Assembly: GCF_002845745.1 (NCBI RefSeq)
Contig: NZ_PIUM01000003.1
Location: 186,001-250,000 of the forward strand
DNA from: Telmatospirillum siberiense
GTDB taxonomy: Bacteria; Pseudomonadota; Alphaproteobacteria; Rhodospirillales; Magnetospirillaceae
DNA length: 64,000 bases
Reading direction: 5' to 3'
This document shows, piece by piece, positions 47,108 to 54,459 of this stretch. The notes beneath the pieces were generated by a model. The model saw only the letters and a list, made by a program, of their open reading frames with translations. It was not told the origin of the DNA and made no database searches. A program made the position numbers and the translations under genes. Within the stretch, counting starts at the first letter, position 1. Each line of letters begins with the position of its first letter.

Positions 47108-48280
47108 ATGATGAAAAAGGACACAAAGATCGTCCATGCCGGGCGTCATCCCGAGCAGTATCACGGCGCCGTCAATCCGCCCGTCTATCACGTTTCCACC
47201 GTCACCTATCCCAGTGTAGCGGCGATGACCGAGGCTGAACGCAAGCCTTATGACGGCATGCGTTACGGCCGATACGGCACGCCCACGAGCTTCGCCCTGG
47301 AGGAGGCCATCGCGATCCTGGAAGGCGGCTATCGCACCATTTCCACGGCGTCCGGCCTCGCCGCCATCACCGGAACCTTGACCGCGCTGCTGAAATCAGG
47401 CGATCACGTACTGATGGTCGACACGGTTTATTTTCCGACCCGCCGTTTCTGCACCGAACATTTGAAGCGCTGCGGCATCGAAACGACCTTTTACGATCCC
47501 TCGATCGGGGCTGGCATTTCGGCGCTGATGCGCCCCGAAACCCGGGTCGTCTTCGTGGAGGCGCCCGGATCGCTGACCTTCGAGATGCAGGATATTCCCG
47601 CCATCGCCACCGTGGCCCACGCAGGTGGCGCCATCGTCGTGATGGACAATACCTGGGCGACGCCATTGTTCTTCAAACCTTTTGAAAAAGGCGTCGATAT
47701 CTCCCTGCAGGCCGCGACCAAGTTCATCGTCGGCCATTCCGATGCCATGCTGGGACTGATTACCTGTGCCACAGAAGAACTGTGGCACGTCGTCAAGAGC
47801 TCGATCGCCCACTTCGGCGTCTGCGCCGGCAGCGAGGAGGTTTATCTTGGCCTGCGCGGCCTGCGCACCCTGTCGGTGCGCTTACGCCAGCACCAGGAAT
47901 CCGGCCTGGCGCTGGCATCCTGGCTGGCCGCGCGCCCCGAGGTCCTGCGCGTCATGCACCCCGCCCTGCCGGGTGACCCCGGCCACGCCTTATGGAAGCG
48001 CGACTTCAGCGGCGCCTGTGGACTTTTCGGCTTCGAATTGGCGCCTTGTCCGGAGGCGGCGGTCAACGCGTTCATCGACGGTCTCGAACATTTCGGGCTG
48101 GGCTATAGCTGGGGCGGATACGAAAGCCTGATCATCCCCACCTCCGACGGGATCAAACGCACCGCGAAGCCCTGGCGGGGCGACGGACCGACATTGCGGA
48201 TCCATACGGGCCTGGAAGATCCATCCGACCTGATTGAAGATCTGGCCAAGGGATTTGACCGCCTGGCGGCGAAGAAATAA
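47108..48280 (+). CDS. metC: Cystathionine beta-lyase
   Basis: 390 residues. PLP enzyme converting cystathionine to homocysteine, pyruvate and ammonia in methionine synthesis. Signature: PPVYHVSTVTYPS, GMRYGRYGTPT, MDNTWATPLFFKP and SLQAATKFIVGHSDAMLG with Schiff-base Lys205; C-terminal SWGGYESLIIP and RIHTGLEDPSDLI. Sequence features fit MetC more clearly than the other lyase at 5549. ATG 47108 or the adjacent 47111, with GGGAG just upstream. Preceded by a hairpin-rich 222-nt gap; followed by a good terminator. Confidence 0.93.
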   Translation: MMKKDTKIVHAGRHPEQYHGAVNPPVYHVSTVTYPSVAAMTEAERKPYDGMRYGRYGTPTSFALEEAIAILEGGYRTISTASGLAAITGTLTALLKSGDHVLMVDTVYFPTRRFCTEHLKRCGIETTFYDPSIGAGISALMRPETRVVFVEAPGSLTFEMQDIPAIATVAHAGGAIVVMDNTWATPLFFKPFEKGVDISLQAATKFIVGHSDAMLGLITCATEELWHVVKSSIAHFGVCAGSEEVYLGLRGLRTLSVRLRQHQESGLALASWLAARPEVLRVMHPALPGDPGHALWKRDFSGACGLFGFELAPCPEAAVNAFIDGLEHFGLGYSWGGYESLIIPTSDGIKRTAKPWRGDGPTLRIHTGLEDPSDLIEDLAKGFDRLAAKK

Positions 48281-48306
48281 CCGCTCGGCGATATGGCAAG
48301 CAATGC

Positions 48307-48342
48307 GGCCGGTTCCCTCCCCAGGGAACCGGCCGTTTTTGT
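48307..48342 (+). terminator. metC terminator
   Basis: GGCCGGTTCCCT (48307-48318) and AGGGAACCGGCC (48323-48334), loop CCCC, followed by GTTTTTGTTT. Classical intrinsic terminator. Confidence 0.85.
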
Positions 48343-48484
48343 TTAAAACTCGCTCCACCACCAAAAAGAAAGAAACAATAAACAAAACCTCTTTCAACCT
48401 GGCATAAAATAAGAAAAAAACCGCCAACTTTGAAAGATGTACTGCTATACTTTTGAAGCATGACAATTTCAATATTTGATTAAA

Positions 48485-49177
48485 ATGCAATCCACCAGAT
48501 CACCACAGACAAGCAGGGATCAACAATCGAAAGCCGAAGAGATTCGGCAGAATGCCAGGCGTTTTGTCGATGCCCTGGCGATCCGCCTCCAAGAACTGGA
48601 GAGCATGGCCGATCTCGCCAGGCACTATGACGTTTTCAACACCGAAGAATATACGCAATTCAAAAAGCTGTTTTTGGACTTCAGCGAGCTTTGCGAGGAA
48701 TTTCAGATCCTCAGCCGATTGACCGAGGATTCCTTGGCGCAATTCGAACGGGCGGCCGCGGACCAATGGAACGAGCATCGCGAACTTGAGGAGTATTTCC
48801 GGAGATTGCAGGTCCCGATGCTGAATGCCCTCATTCGCACCAATCTACACCTGCTTGGTATCTGGGAAGATCGCCTGCACCATGGTGAAGGCCTGCCCTA
48901 TGGATCGCGGGAGGTCTTCGTGGAAACCATCCGGGTCGTTCAGAATGCCCGCAGCGAGCTTCTGCGCCCCCGATACGTCGCCCTCCTGGACGAGATGGCC
49001 CTGAAAGATGCGGACCGCGCGGATCGGCTTCTGCGCTCCCTGATGGCGCAAGCCCCTCAATTTGCGGACTTCTCATCCGACAAACTGTCAGATAACGCCC
49101 CCCCTGCCCCCGACAGTTCGGAGGCGAGTATTTTCTCGCCACAGCCACCGTCGTCCCTGCTTTCCCCCTTTACCTGA
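48485..49177 (+). CDS. Helical protein of unknown function
   Basis: 230 residues from ATG 48485; no good ribosome site is visible, and a TTG three codons upstream is possible. Composition is strongly helical with few glycines: FVDALAIRLQELESMADLARHYDVF, EEYTQFKKLFLDFSELCEEFQILSRL, EEYFRRLQVPMLNALIRTNLHLLGIWEDRL (read in pieces). The last about 40 residues are Pro/Ser-rich and probably disordered. No signal peptide or membrane segment. Both flanks are AT-rich (48340-48484 and 49180-49460), unlike the neighbours, which may indicate acquisition. Confidence 0.68.
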   Translation: MQSTRSPQTSRDQQSKAEEIRQNARRFVDALAIRLQELESMADLARHYDVFNTEEYTQFKKLFLDFSELCEEFQILSRLTEDSLAQFERAAADQWNEHRELEEYFRRLQVPMLNALIRTNLHLLGIWEDRLHHGEGLPYGSREVFVETIRVVQNARSELLRPRYVALLDEMALKDADRADRLLRSLMAQAPQFADFSSDKLSDNAPPAPDSSEASIFSPQPPSSLLSPFT

Positions 49178-49389
49178 TTTTCCGCTTCGATTCGCCGGAC
49201 GGACGACGGGAACTCCTTCTGAAACGCTCCGAATTCCGGTCACGGCGAGACAATCGGAGGATACTCGTCATATCAATAGTTAAGAGATTTCTTAAGACCC
49301 CAATCTCAACAAATCGGCACAAGTCATTATTAAAACAGTAATATTTTATTGGAGTCACTTGACCCTATAACTTATTCGCGATACTGTAA

Positions 49390-49399
49390 AACGATCGTT
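49390..49399. promoter_or_regulatory. Candidate TetR operator
   Basis: AACGATCGTT is a perfect 10-bp palindrome within GTAAAACGATCGTTCGGTTAAAT, 109 nt upstream of the TetR gene. Operators of this shape are common for TetR/AcrR autoregulation. The 330-nt gap 49178-49507 contains no gene. Confidence 0.4.
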
Positions 49400-49507
49400 C
49401 GGTTAAATAGTGTTGTGGTCAAATTTTTGAGACCGCAGTCCTGATCTCTCTGCCATCAATGATCCGTCCGGCACCGTATCGCGACGGACAATCTAAGGGA
49501 AATAACC

Positions 49508-50152
49508 ATGCCGACGCCTTTGTTATCCCGCGGTGAGCTCCTCCTGAGATTACAAGAGACCTTCCGCCGATACGGATACGAAGGCGCCAGCCTGACCCGT
49601 ATCGCCGCCGCCACCGGCCTTGGCAAAGCCAGCCTTTATCACTACTTCCCGAATGGTAAAGAGCAGATGGCGATGGCCGTCATTGAAGACCTGCGGCAAT
49701 GGTTCGACACGAATATTTTCTCCCCCCTGGAATCAGTCCATCCGCCGCGTCAACGCATTGTCTCGATGCTGGAAACGTTGAGCCGGCATTACGAATCCGG
49801 GCAGGCGGCCTGCCTTCCCGGGTTGTTCGCCCTGACCGAGGAACGTGCTTTGTTCGGCGAGACGATCGCCGAGTTCTTCGCCCGCTGGGTGGCCTGCCTG
49901 TCACAGACGCTGACCGATTCCGGACTGGCGCGTGACATCGCCCAACGCCGGGCCCATGACGGCGTCGAACGCATCCAAGGCGCGCTGATCCTGTCCCGCG
50001 CCTTTGCCGACAATCGCGCCTTCGCGACCATGGCCGCAGAACTGCCCGACCAATTGCTGGCCGGAGCCGACCGCTCCACCATGTGGACCAGCCGAACGGC
50101 GCGTTTCCCCTTCGCCCCGTCGGCGCAAGCCATTCCGTCCCGCGCGGGGTAA
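49508..50152 (+). CDS. TetR/AcrR family transcriptional regulator
   Basis: 214 residues; AAGGGAA lies upstream of ATG 49508. N-terminal helix-turn-helix: ETFRRYGYEGASLTRIAAATGLGKASLYHYFPNGKEQM in consecutive parts, with the recognition helix GKASLYHYF. The C-terminal ligand domain contains two close Cys (ACLPGLFAL and WVACLSQTL), like LmrA/YxaF-type regulators. The target is unknown; it has no adjacent enzyme on the same strand, and a palindrome at 49390 could be its own operator. Terminator at 50184. Confidence 0.88.
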   Translation: MPTPLLSRGELLLRLQETFRRYGYEGASLTRIAAATGLGKASLYHYFPNGKEQMAMAVIEDLRQWFDTNIFSPLESVHPPRQRIVSMLETLSRHYESGQAACLPGLFALTEERALFGETIAEFFARWVACLSQTLTDSGLARDIAQRRAHDGVERIQGALILSRAFADNRAFATMAAELPDQLLAGADRSTMWTSRTARFPFAPSAQAIPSRAG

Positions 50153-50183
50153 AACCAAACACTCTCGGGAAAGCCCGCAAAAA

Positions 50184-50207
50184 AAGGCCCGGATCTCTCC
50201 GGGCCTT
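50184..50207. terminator. Bidirectional terminator between tetR and rpsI
   Basis: AAGGCCCGGA-TCTC-TCCGGGCCTT with an A-run before and TCTTCTTTT after, so it can serve both converging genes. Confidence 0.85.
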
Positions 50208-50233
50208 CTTCTTTTGCAGATCGTCCTGCCGGC

Positions 50234-50704
50234 TTAGCGCTTGGAGAACTGGAAGCTGCGGCGGGCCTTCGCCTTACCGTACTTCTTACGTTCAACCACG
50301 CGCGAATCGCGGGTCAGGAAGCCGCCGGCCTTCAGCGGGCCGCGCAGGGCAGGCTCGTAGAAGGTCAACGCGCGGGAAATGCCATGACGCACCGCACCGG
50401 CCTGTCCCGAGAGACCGCCGCCGACAACCGTCACGACCACGTCGAACTGACCGCTGCGGTTGGCCACCTGGAAGGGCTGATTGATCATCATCCGCAACAC
50501 CGGGCGGGCGAAATACACTTCCAACGTGCGACCGTTGACCGTGATGCGGCCCGAACCGGGCTTGACCCAGACGCGGGCGATGGCGTTCTTGCGCTTACCG
50601 GTCGCATAGGAGCGACCCTGGGCGTCGATCTTCGGCTCGCGAACCGGAGCCGCCACCGGGGCGGCCGCCTTGAGGTCAGCCAAGGCGCTGAAATCTTCGG
50701 CCAT
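50234..50704 (-). CDS. rpsI: 30S ribosomal protein S9
   Basis: 156 residues. The conserved body (about 30-156) includes [23 protein letters not shown] in two pieces, [26 protein letters not shown] and the terminal [23 protein letters not shown], whose last residues reach the P-site tRNA. An Ala/Pro-rich N-terminal extension of about 28 residues is typical of alphaproteobacteria. Starts 3 nt after the rplM stop. Confidence 0.97.
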   Translation of the reverse strand: MAEDFSALADLKAAAPVAAPVREPKIDAQGRSYATGKRKNAIARVWVKPGSGRITVNGRTLEVYFARPVLRMMINQPFQVANRSGQFDVVVTVVGGGLSGQAGAVRHGISRALTFYEPALRGPLKAGGFLTRDSRVVERKKYGKAKARRSFQFSKR

Positions 50705-50707
50705 GGG

Positions 50708-51172
50708 TTAGGCGCTCCTTTTGTTCTTCGGATTCAACGCGGCGACATCCAACACTTCCGGCTGCTGCGCGGTGTGAGGATGGTCGGCGCCGGCATAGAC
50801 ACGCAGATTCTTCATCTGCGCGCGTCCCAGCGGACCGCGAGTGATCATCCGTTCGACGGCTTTGACGATAACGCGTTCGGGATGGTTGCCATCCAGCAAC
50901 TGGCCGACAGTCCGGCCCTTGATGCCACCCGGAAAGCCGGTGTGCCAATAGAACACCTTGTCGTCCAGCTTGCGCCCCGTCAGCTTCACCTTCTCGGCGT
51001 TGATGACGATAATGTTGTCACCGCAATCTTGATGCGGCGTATAGGTGGGCAGGTGCTTGCCGCGCAACCGCATCGAGATGATGCTGGCGAGACGGCCGAG
51101 AACGACGCCGTCCGCGTCGATCACCACCCACTTCTTTTGAATGTCGGACGGTCTTGCGGAATAGGTCTTCAT
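50708..51172 (-). CDS. rplM: 50S ribosomal protein L13
   Basis: 154 residues from ATG 51172; an in-frame GTG three codons upstream (51181) lacks a better site. Conserved: [44 protein letters not shown] in two parts, [18 protein letters not shown] and [21 protein letters not shown]. Early-assembling large-subunit protein. Forms the standard rplM-rpsI operon with a predicted promoter at 51236-51263. Confidence 0.97.
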   Translation of the reverse strand: MKTYSARPSDIQKKWVVIDADGVVLGRLASIISMRLRGKHLPTYTPHQDCGDNIIVINAEKVKLTGRKLDDKVFYWHTGFPGGIKGRTVGQLLDGNHPERVIVKAVERMITRGPLGRAQMKNLRVYAGADHPHTAQQPEVLDVAALNPKNKRSA

Positions 51173-51235
51173 GACACCCACTGCTGCGAAACCAGGTTAA
51201 ACATGGCAGCCCGGGGGCTCCCAACGAAGGCGCGG

Positions 51236-51263
51236 AGTATGCCACATTTCTCGATTGGGTCAA
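51236..51263 (-). promoter_or_regulatory. Predicted promoter of rplM-rpsI
   Basis: Minus strand TTGACC (51263-51258), 16 nt, CATACT (51241-51236): five and four consensus matches. The start would be near 51229, about 57 nt before the rplM ATG. Further upstream, GGTATTATAATACC (51303-51316) is a perfect AT-rich palindrome abutting the carbamoyltransferase stop. Confidence 0.5.
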
Positions 51264-51317
51264 TGCGAAATAAACTAAACAAAATCAATATCTTATATGA
51301 ACGGTATTATAATACCT

Positions 51318-53012
51318 CTATCTCTTTCGACGAAAAACCGCATTTCTGGTCACCACGAAGTCGATGCGGTCATCCACAAGCGCACGCAGACATTCCTCGG
51401 GCCTATTGATGATCGGCTCCTCGTGAGCGTTGAAACTCGTATTGATCAGGACCGGCAACCCCGTTCTGGCCTTGAAACGCCCAAGAATGTCGGCATAGAG
51501 CGGTTGATGCGCCGCCTGAACGACCTGGGGCCGCGCCGTACCGTCGACATGAACCACCGCCGGAATCCGCTTGCGCCACGCATCCTTAACCGACACCGTA
51601 ACCGTCATGAACCGGCATGCGTAGGCATTGGCGGGGGTAATGTCGAAAACCTCCGCGGCATCCTCGGCCAGAACATAGGGAGCGAATGGCATGAACTCGC
51701 TGCGTTGCAAGCGGTCATTCAGCCGTTGATTGATCGCTGCATCGGCGGGCGAGGCTAAAATGGACCTGTTGCCCAAGGCGCGCGGACCGAATTCCATCCG
51801 CCCTTCATAAAGCGCTCCAGCCAGTCCCCGGGCGAGACATTCGGCGGCCACAGCCGCTGGTTCGCCGGGAAGGCGGATCACCTCCGGAGCGTTTCCCAGC
51901 ACCGCGTCGATAGTATCGTCGAAACTTCGCCCCCAGAACACGTCATCGAGACGCCGCCTCTCGCCCAGCCATCTCGGCAAACCATCGCGGGTCAGGAGGA
52001 AATCGAGACAGCCTCCGATCGGCAAACCTTCGTCGCCCATTCCCGGAAAGATGAAGATCTCGTCGAGAGCCGTCGCCTCGCCCAGAAAACGGTTCAGACG
52101 AACATTGGCGAACACGCCACCGGCCAATGCCAGCCTGCTCATCCGGTAACGGCTCAACAGCCTGCTGATCGAGGCCAGCATGACGCGCTCAAGGGCCTCC
52201 TGCATGGACGCCGCGGCATCCTCCGGCAGAAGTTCCGCCACCAGGCCGCGCAGGCATTCGCGCATGGCCTCGGTCGAGCGGAAATCGCTGTTGATACGCC
52301 CTTCTCCATCGACAAGAAAATGCCCGGCAATGTCATCGGCGACGCGGGCCTTGCCATATGCCGCCAAGCCGGTCAGTTTTCCTTCATGGCGGTTGGCGCG
52401 AAATCCCAAAGCGTCGGTAATGATTCCATAAGCTTGCCCCAGACTGTCGACACGCTTTTCGCGGCGCAGCCAGCGATCGTCCCCGAACAGGCAATCCAGA
52501 CGCCCACCCCGCAGCAGATAATGGCTGTAATGCACATTGTCACCGCCGCCATCGGCCGTATAGACAAGAGCCTCCTCCCAATCGGTATGAAACAGGGCCG
52601 ACAAGGCGTGAGCGCGATGATGATTAAAGAAATGAACCGGCACGCCGGCAGGCAGTCCGAGATCGCGCAGCAAGGCCTCGATGTCGAGAATCCGCGTGGC
52701 CGGATCCGTTTCCGCCCGGACCAATGCCGCGTTCAGATCTCCGAAGGGCTCGCCTTCCACCAGTCCGGAGGTCGGCTCCGGCATCCGGAAAAAAGACAGC
52801 GGATATTGCCCTCGGCCAAGCACCACCGCCTCGACCCTGTCGGAAGCGATGGCCGTCGCCTCCAAAATTTCAGTGATGGCCCGCCGGGGAAGACCGCCGC
52901 CCCCTTTTCGTCGCGTCAGACGCTCTTCCTGAACCGCCGCCAGCAAGGAATAATCGTCGAAGAGAGCGGCTCCACTGTCTTGCAAGGCGGAATGAAGCGA
53001 CAGGATGGCCAT
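51318..53012 (-). CDS. NodU/CmcH-family carbamoyltransferase
   Basis: 564 residues from ATG 53012 (GGGAG upstream). The family carbamoylates hydroxyl groups of sugars or secondary metabolites using carbamoyl phosphate and ATP. N-terminal Kae1-like domain: AILSLHSALQDSGAALFDD, EERLTRRK, the metal motif NHHRAH (130-135), YTADGGGDNVHYSHY and KLTGLAAYG. C-terminal domain: YEGRMEFGPRALGNRSILA and LINTSFNAHEEPI. It is a single gene; no antibiotic, Nod-factor or polysaccharide cluster is beside it, so the substrate is unknown. Confidence 0.9.
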   Translation of the reverse strand: MAILSLHSALQDSGAALFDDYSLLAAVQEERLTRRKGGGGLPRRAITEILEATAIASDRVEAVVLGRGQYPLSFFRMPEPTSGLVEGEPFGDLNAALVRAETDPATRILDIEALLRDLGLPAGVPVHFFNHHRAHALSALFHTDWEEALVYTADGGGDNVHYSHYLLRGGRLDCLFGDDRWLRREKRVDSLGQAYGIITDALGFRANRHEGKLTGLAAYGKARVADDIAGHFLVDGEGRINSDFRSTEAMRECLRGLVAELLPEDAAASMQEALERVMLASISRLLSRYRMSRLALAGGVFANVRLNRFLGEATALDEIFIFPGMGDEGLPIGGCLDFLLTRDGLPRWLGERRRLDDVFWGRSFDDTIDAVLGNAPEVIRLPGEPAAVAAECLARGLAGALYEGRMEFGPRALGNRSILASPADAAINQRLNDRLQRSEFMPFAPYVLAEDAAEVFDITPANAYACRFMTVTVSVKDAWRKRIPAVVHVDGTARPQVVQAAHQPLYADILGRFKARTGLPVLINTSFNAHEEPIINRPEECLRALVDDRIDFVVTRNAVFRRKR

Positions 53013-53242
53013 GGAAACACTCCCAGCGGCACGATTGGAGGCGGCAAAGTAACCTAAAGGCGCCAAAACACGCCAGTCTGGATTTCCAGATCCGTCAGGA
53101 CCCGCTGAAAGCTTTTTGACGGTACCCAATCGGCAAACAACTGCGAAATGGACAGCGGGATCCGCCCCGATAAATATTCAACCTCTTGACGCCGCCGCTC
53201 GCTTCAGCCAGCGTGGCAGGTAAATTAAAAGGGAGTATTGCG

Positions 53243-53476
53243 ATGGAAAAGGCAAAACCTGTTGCTTCGGTCTGCTTTCTCGATAATCGCAGTATCAGCA
53301 TGGATATCGAGGCCGTCATCGGAATTGATGTCGGAACCCCGATGCGGCTCGATGAAGGTGAGTGGTTCTGCGAATTGATCATCCGCTCAACCAATGGCAC
53401 GGTTGCATTGCAAATGTTGGCGGACAGTCCGGAACGGTTTGCCCTCCATCCGCCGGAAACGACTTACGACGAATAA
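53243..53476 (+). CDS. Small protein of unknown function
   Basis: 77 residues from ATG 53243 with GGGAG 7 nt upstream. Looks like a compact beta-rich cytosolic domain: ASVCFLDNRSISMDIEAVIGIDVG, LDEGEWFCELIIRSTNGTVALQML. Two cysteines, no export signal. No family recognised. Divergent from the carbamoyltransferase with 230 nt between, so a shared control region is possible but not shown. Confidence 0.6.
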   Translation: MEKAKPVASVCFLDNRSISMDIEAVIGIDVGTPMRLDEGEWFCELIIRSTNGTVALQMLADSPERFALHPPETTYDE

Positions 53477-53682
53477 TGCCCGGAACGGCGCACGCTTTCC
53501 CGGCTTGAAAGAAGAGCCCCCCGTCAGTAATCCACCGGAGAGCGATATTTGCCCGCTCTCCGCCAGCAATGATTCGATTCTCGGTATTTTCATTTGCATG
53601 ATACTGGCATATGGCCGACAGTACGATGCCTTATTCATTTTGGATCTGCGCATTTCGAAACGGCTGGGCACAGACAAGGACC

Positions 53683-54234
53683 ATGGATTTCTGGAGCGTC
53701 ACCTTCGTCAGCTTATCTGCTGGATTGGTATTGACCATTGGCGGCGCCCTTGTCATCTACATGGGTTCGCTGGTCAAAAGCGCCTACCAGTTGAAGATCG
53801 AAATCAAAGGCGATGTCGAGGAAGCTTTTCGCCGTCTTGAGGGGGACGTCGAAAAAAAGATCCGCAAGGTGAAACACGAGCTGGTCGAGGAAGTCGACAA
53901 GATCAAGGTGGCCCTGCAGACAGACAATCAGCGCAAGATTTCTGAAATGCTCGACGGTTTCAGCAAGCGTTTATCCGCCTGCGAAACGGCCCTGGCGAGC
54001 GACAGGACCGAAATCGGCACGGTTTTGGAGGGCTTGCGCCGCGACGTGACGGTCTTGGACCAGAGACTGCGCTTCGTTCGTCGTGAACAGAAGGCTACCC
54101 GCGAACCGCAGGGAGTCGGCGCCACGCTCGAAGCCGCCGAGGCCGCGTCCGACACGGCATCCTCAACGGAAGGCGAAGCAGACATCCCGCCGGCTGATAC
54201 CGACGGCGATATGGCCACCAGCGGGACCGCCTGA
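53683..54234 (+). CDS. Membrane-anchored coiled-coil protein of unknown function
   Basis: 183 residues from ATG 53683 (AAGGA just upstream). One N-terminal transmembrane segment (about 7-30, FVSLSAGLVLTIGGALVIYMGSLV in two parts), then a long charged coiled coil (about 40-140, EEAFRRLEGDVEKKIRKVKHELVEEVDKIK) and an acidic, Ala/Thr/Asp-rich tail. Resembles YtxH/DUF948-like membrane coiled-coil proteins in shape only. A hairpin at 54256-54286 with TTTTT follows as terminator. Confidence 0.65.
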   Translation: MDFWSVTFVSLSAGLVLTIGGALVIYMGSLVKSAYQLKIEIKGDVEEAFRRLEGDVEKKIRKVKHELVEEVDKIKVALQTDNQRKISEMLDGFSKRLSACETALASDRTEIGTVLEGLRRDVTVLDQRLRFVRREQKATREPQGVGATLEAAEAASDTASSTEGEADIPPADTDGDMATSGTA

Positions 54235-54255
54235 AGAAACCATCCTTCCACGATA

Positions 54256-54298
54256 GAGCGTGATGCCTTAAATCTGCATCACGCTCGGCTTGTTTTTC
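54256..54298 (+). terminator. Terminator after the coiled-coil gene
   Basis: GAGCGTGATGC (54256-54266) and GCATCACGCTC (54276-54286), 11-bp perfect stem, then GGCTTGTTTTTC. Confidence 0.7.
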
Positions 54299-54355
54299 AA
54301 GCCCTCGCCGGGCGCACGCATCCGCGTGCTTGGCCGCGGCCTCAATGGCCGCTTC

Positions 54356-54393
54356 TGGAGCATCGTGCGTCAGATTTGACGCTCGATGCTCCA
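54356..54393. repeat. Long interrupted palindrome
   Basis: TGGAGCATCG-T-GCGTCA-GATT-TGACGC-T-CGATGCTCCA: 16 base pairs with one T-T mismatch and a 4-nt loop. Sits between two terminators and looks like an extra dispersed palindromic element. Confidence 0.6.
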
Positions 54394-54397
54394 GCTA

Positions 54398-54421
54398 AAA
54401 GGCCGGATCTCTCCGGCCTTT
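54398..54421. terminator. clpA terminator
   Basis: AAAGGCCGGA-TCTC-TCCGGCCTTT, 10-bp stem; bidirectional, 39 nt after the clpA stop. Confidence 0.8.
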
Positions 54422-54459
54422 CGCATTTCATTGGATTTAATACCGGCGAGCCCCTCGGC

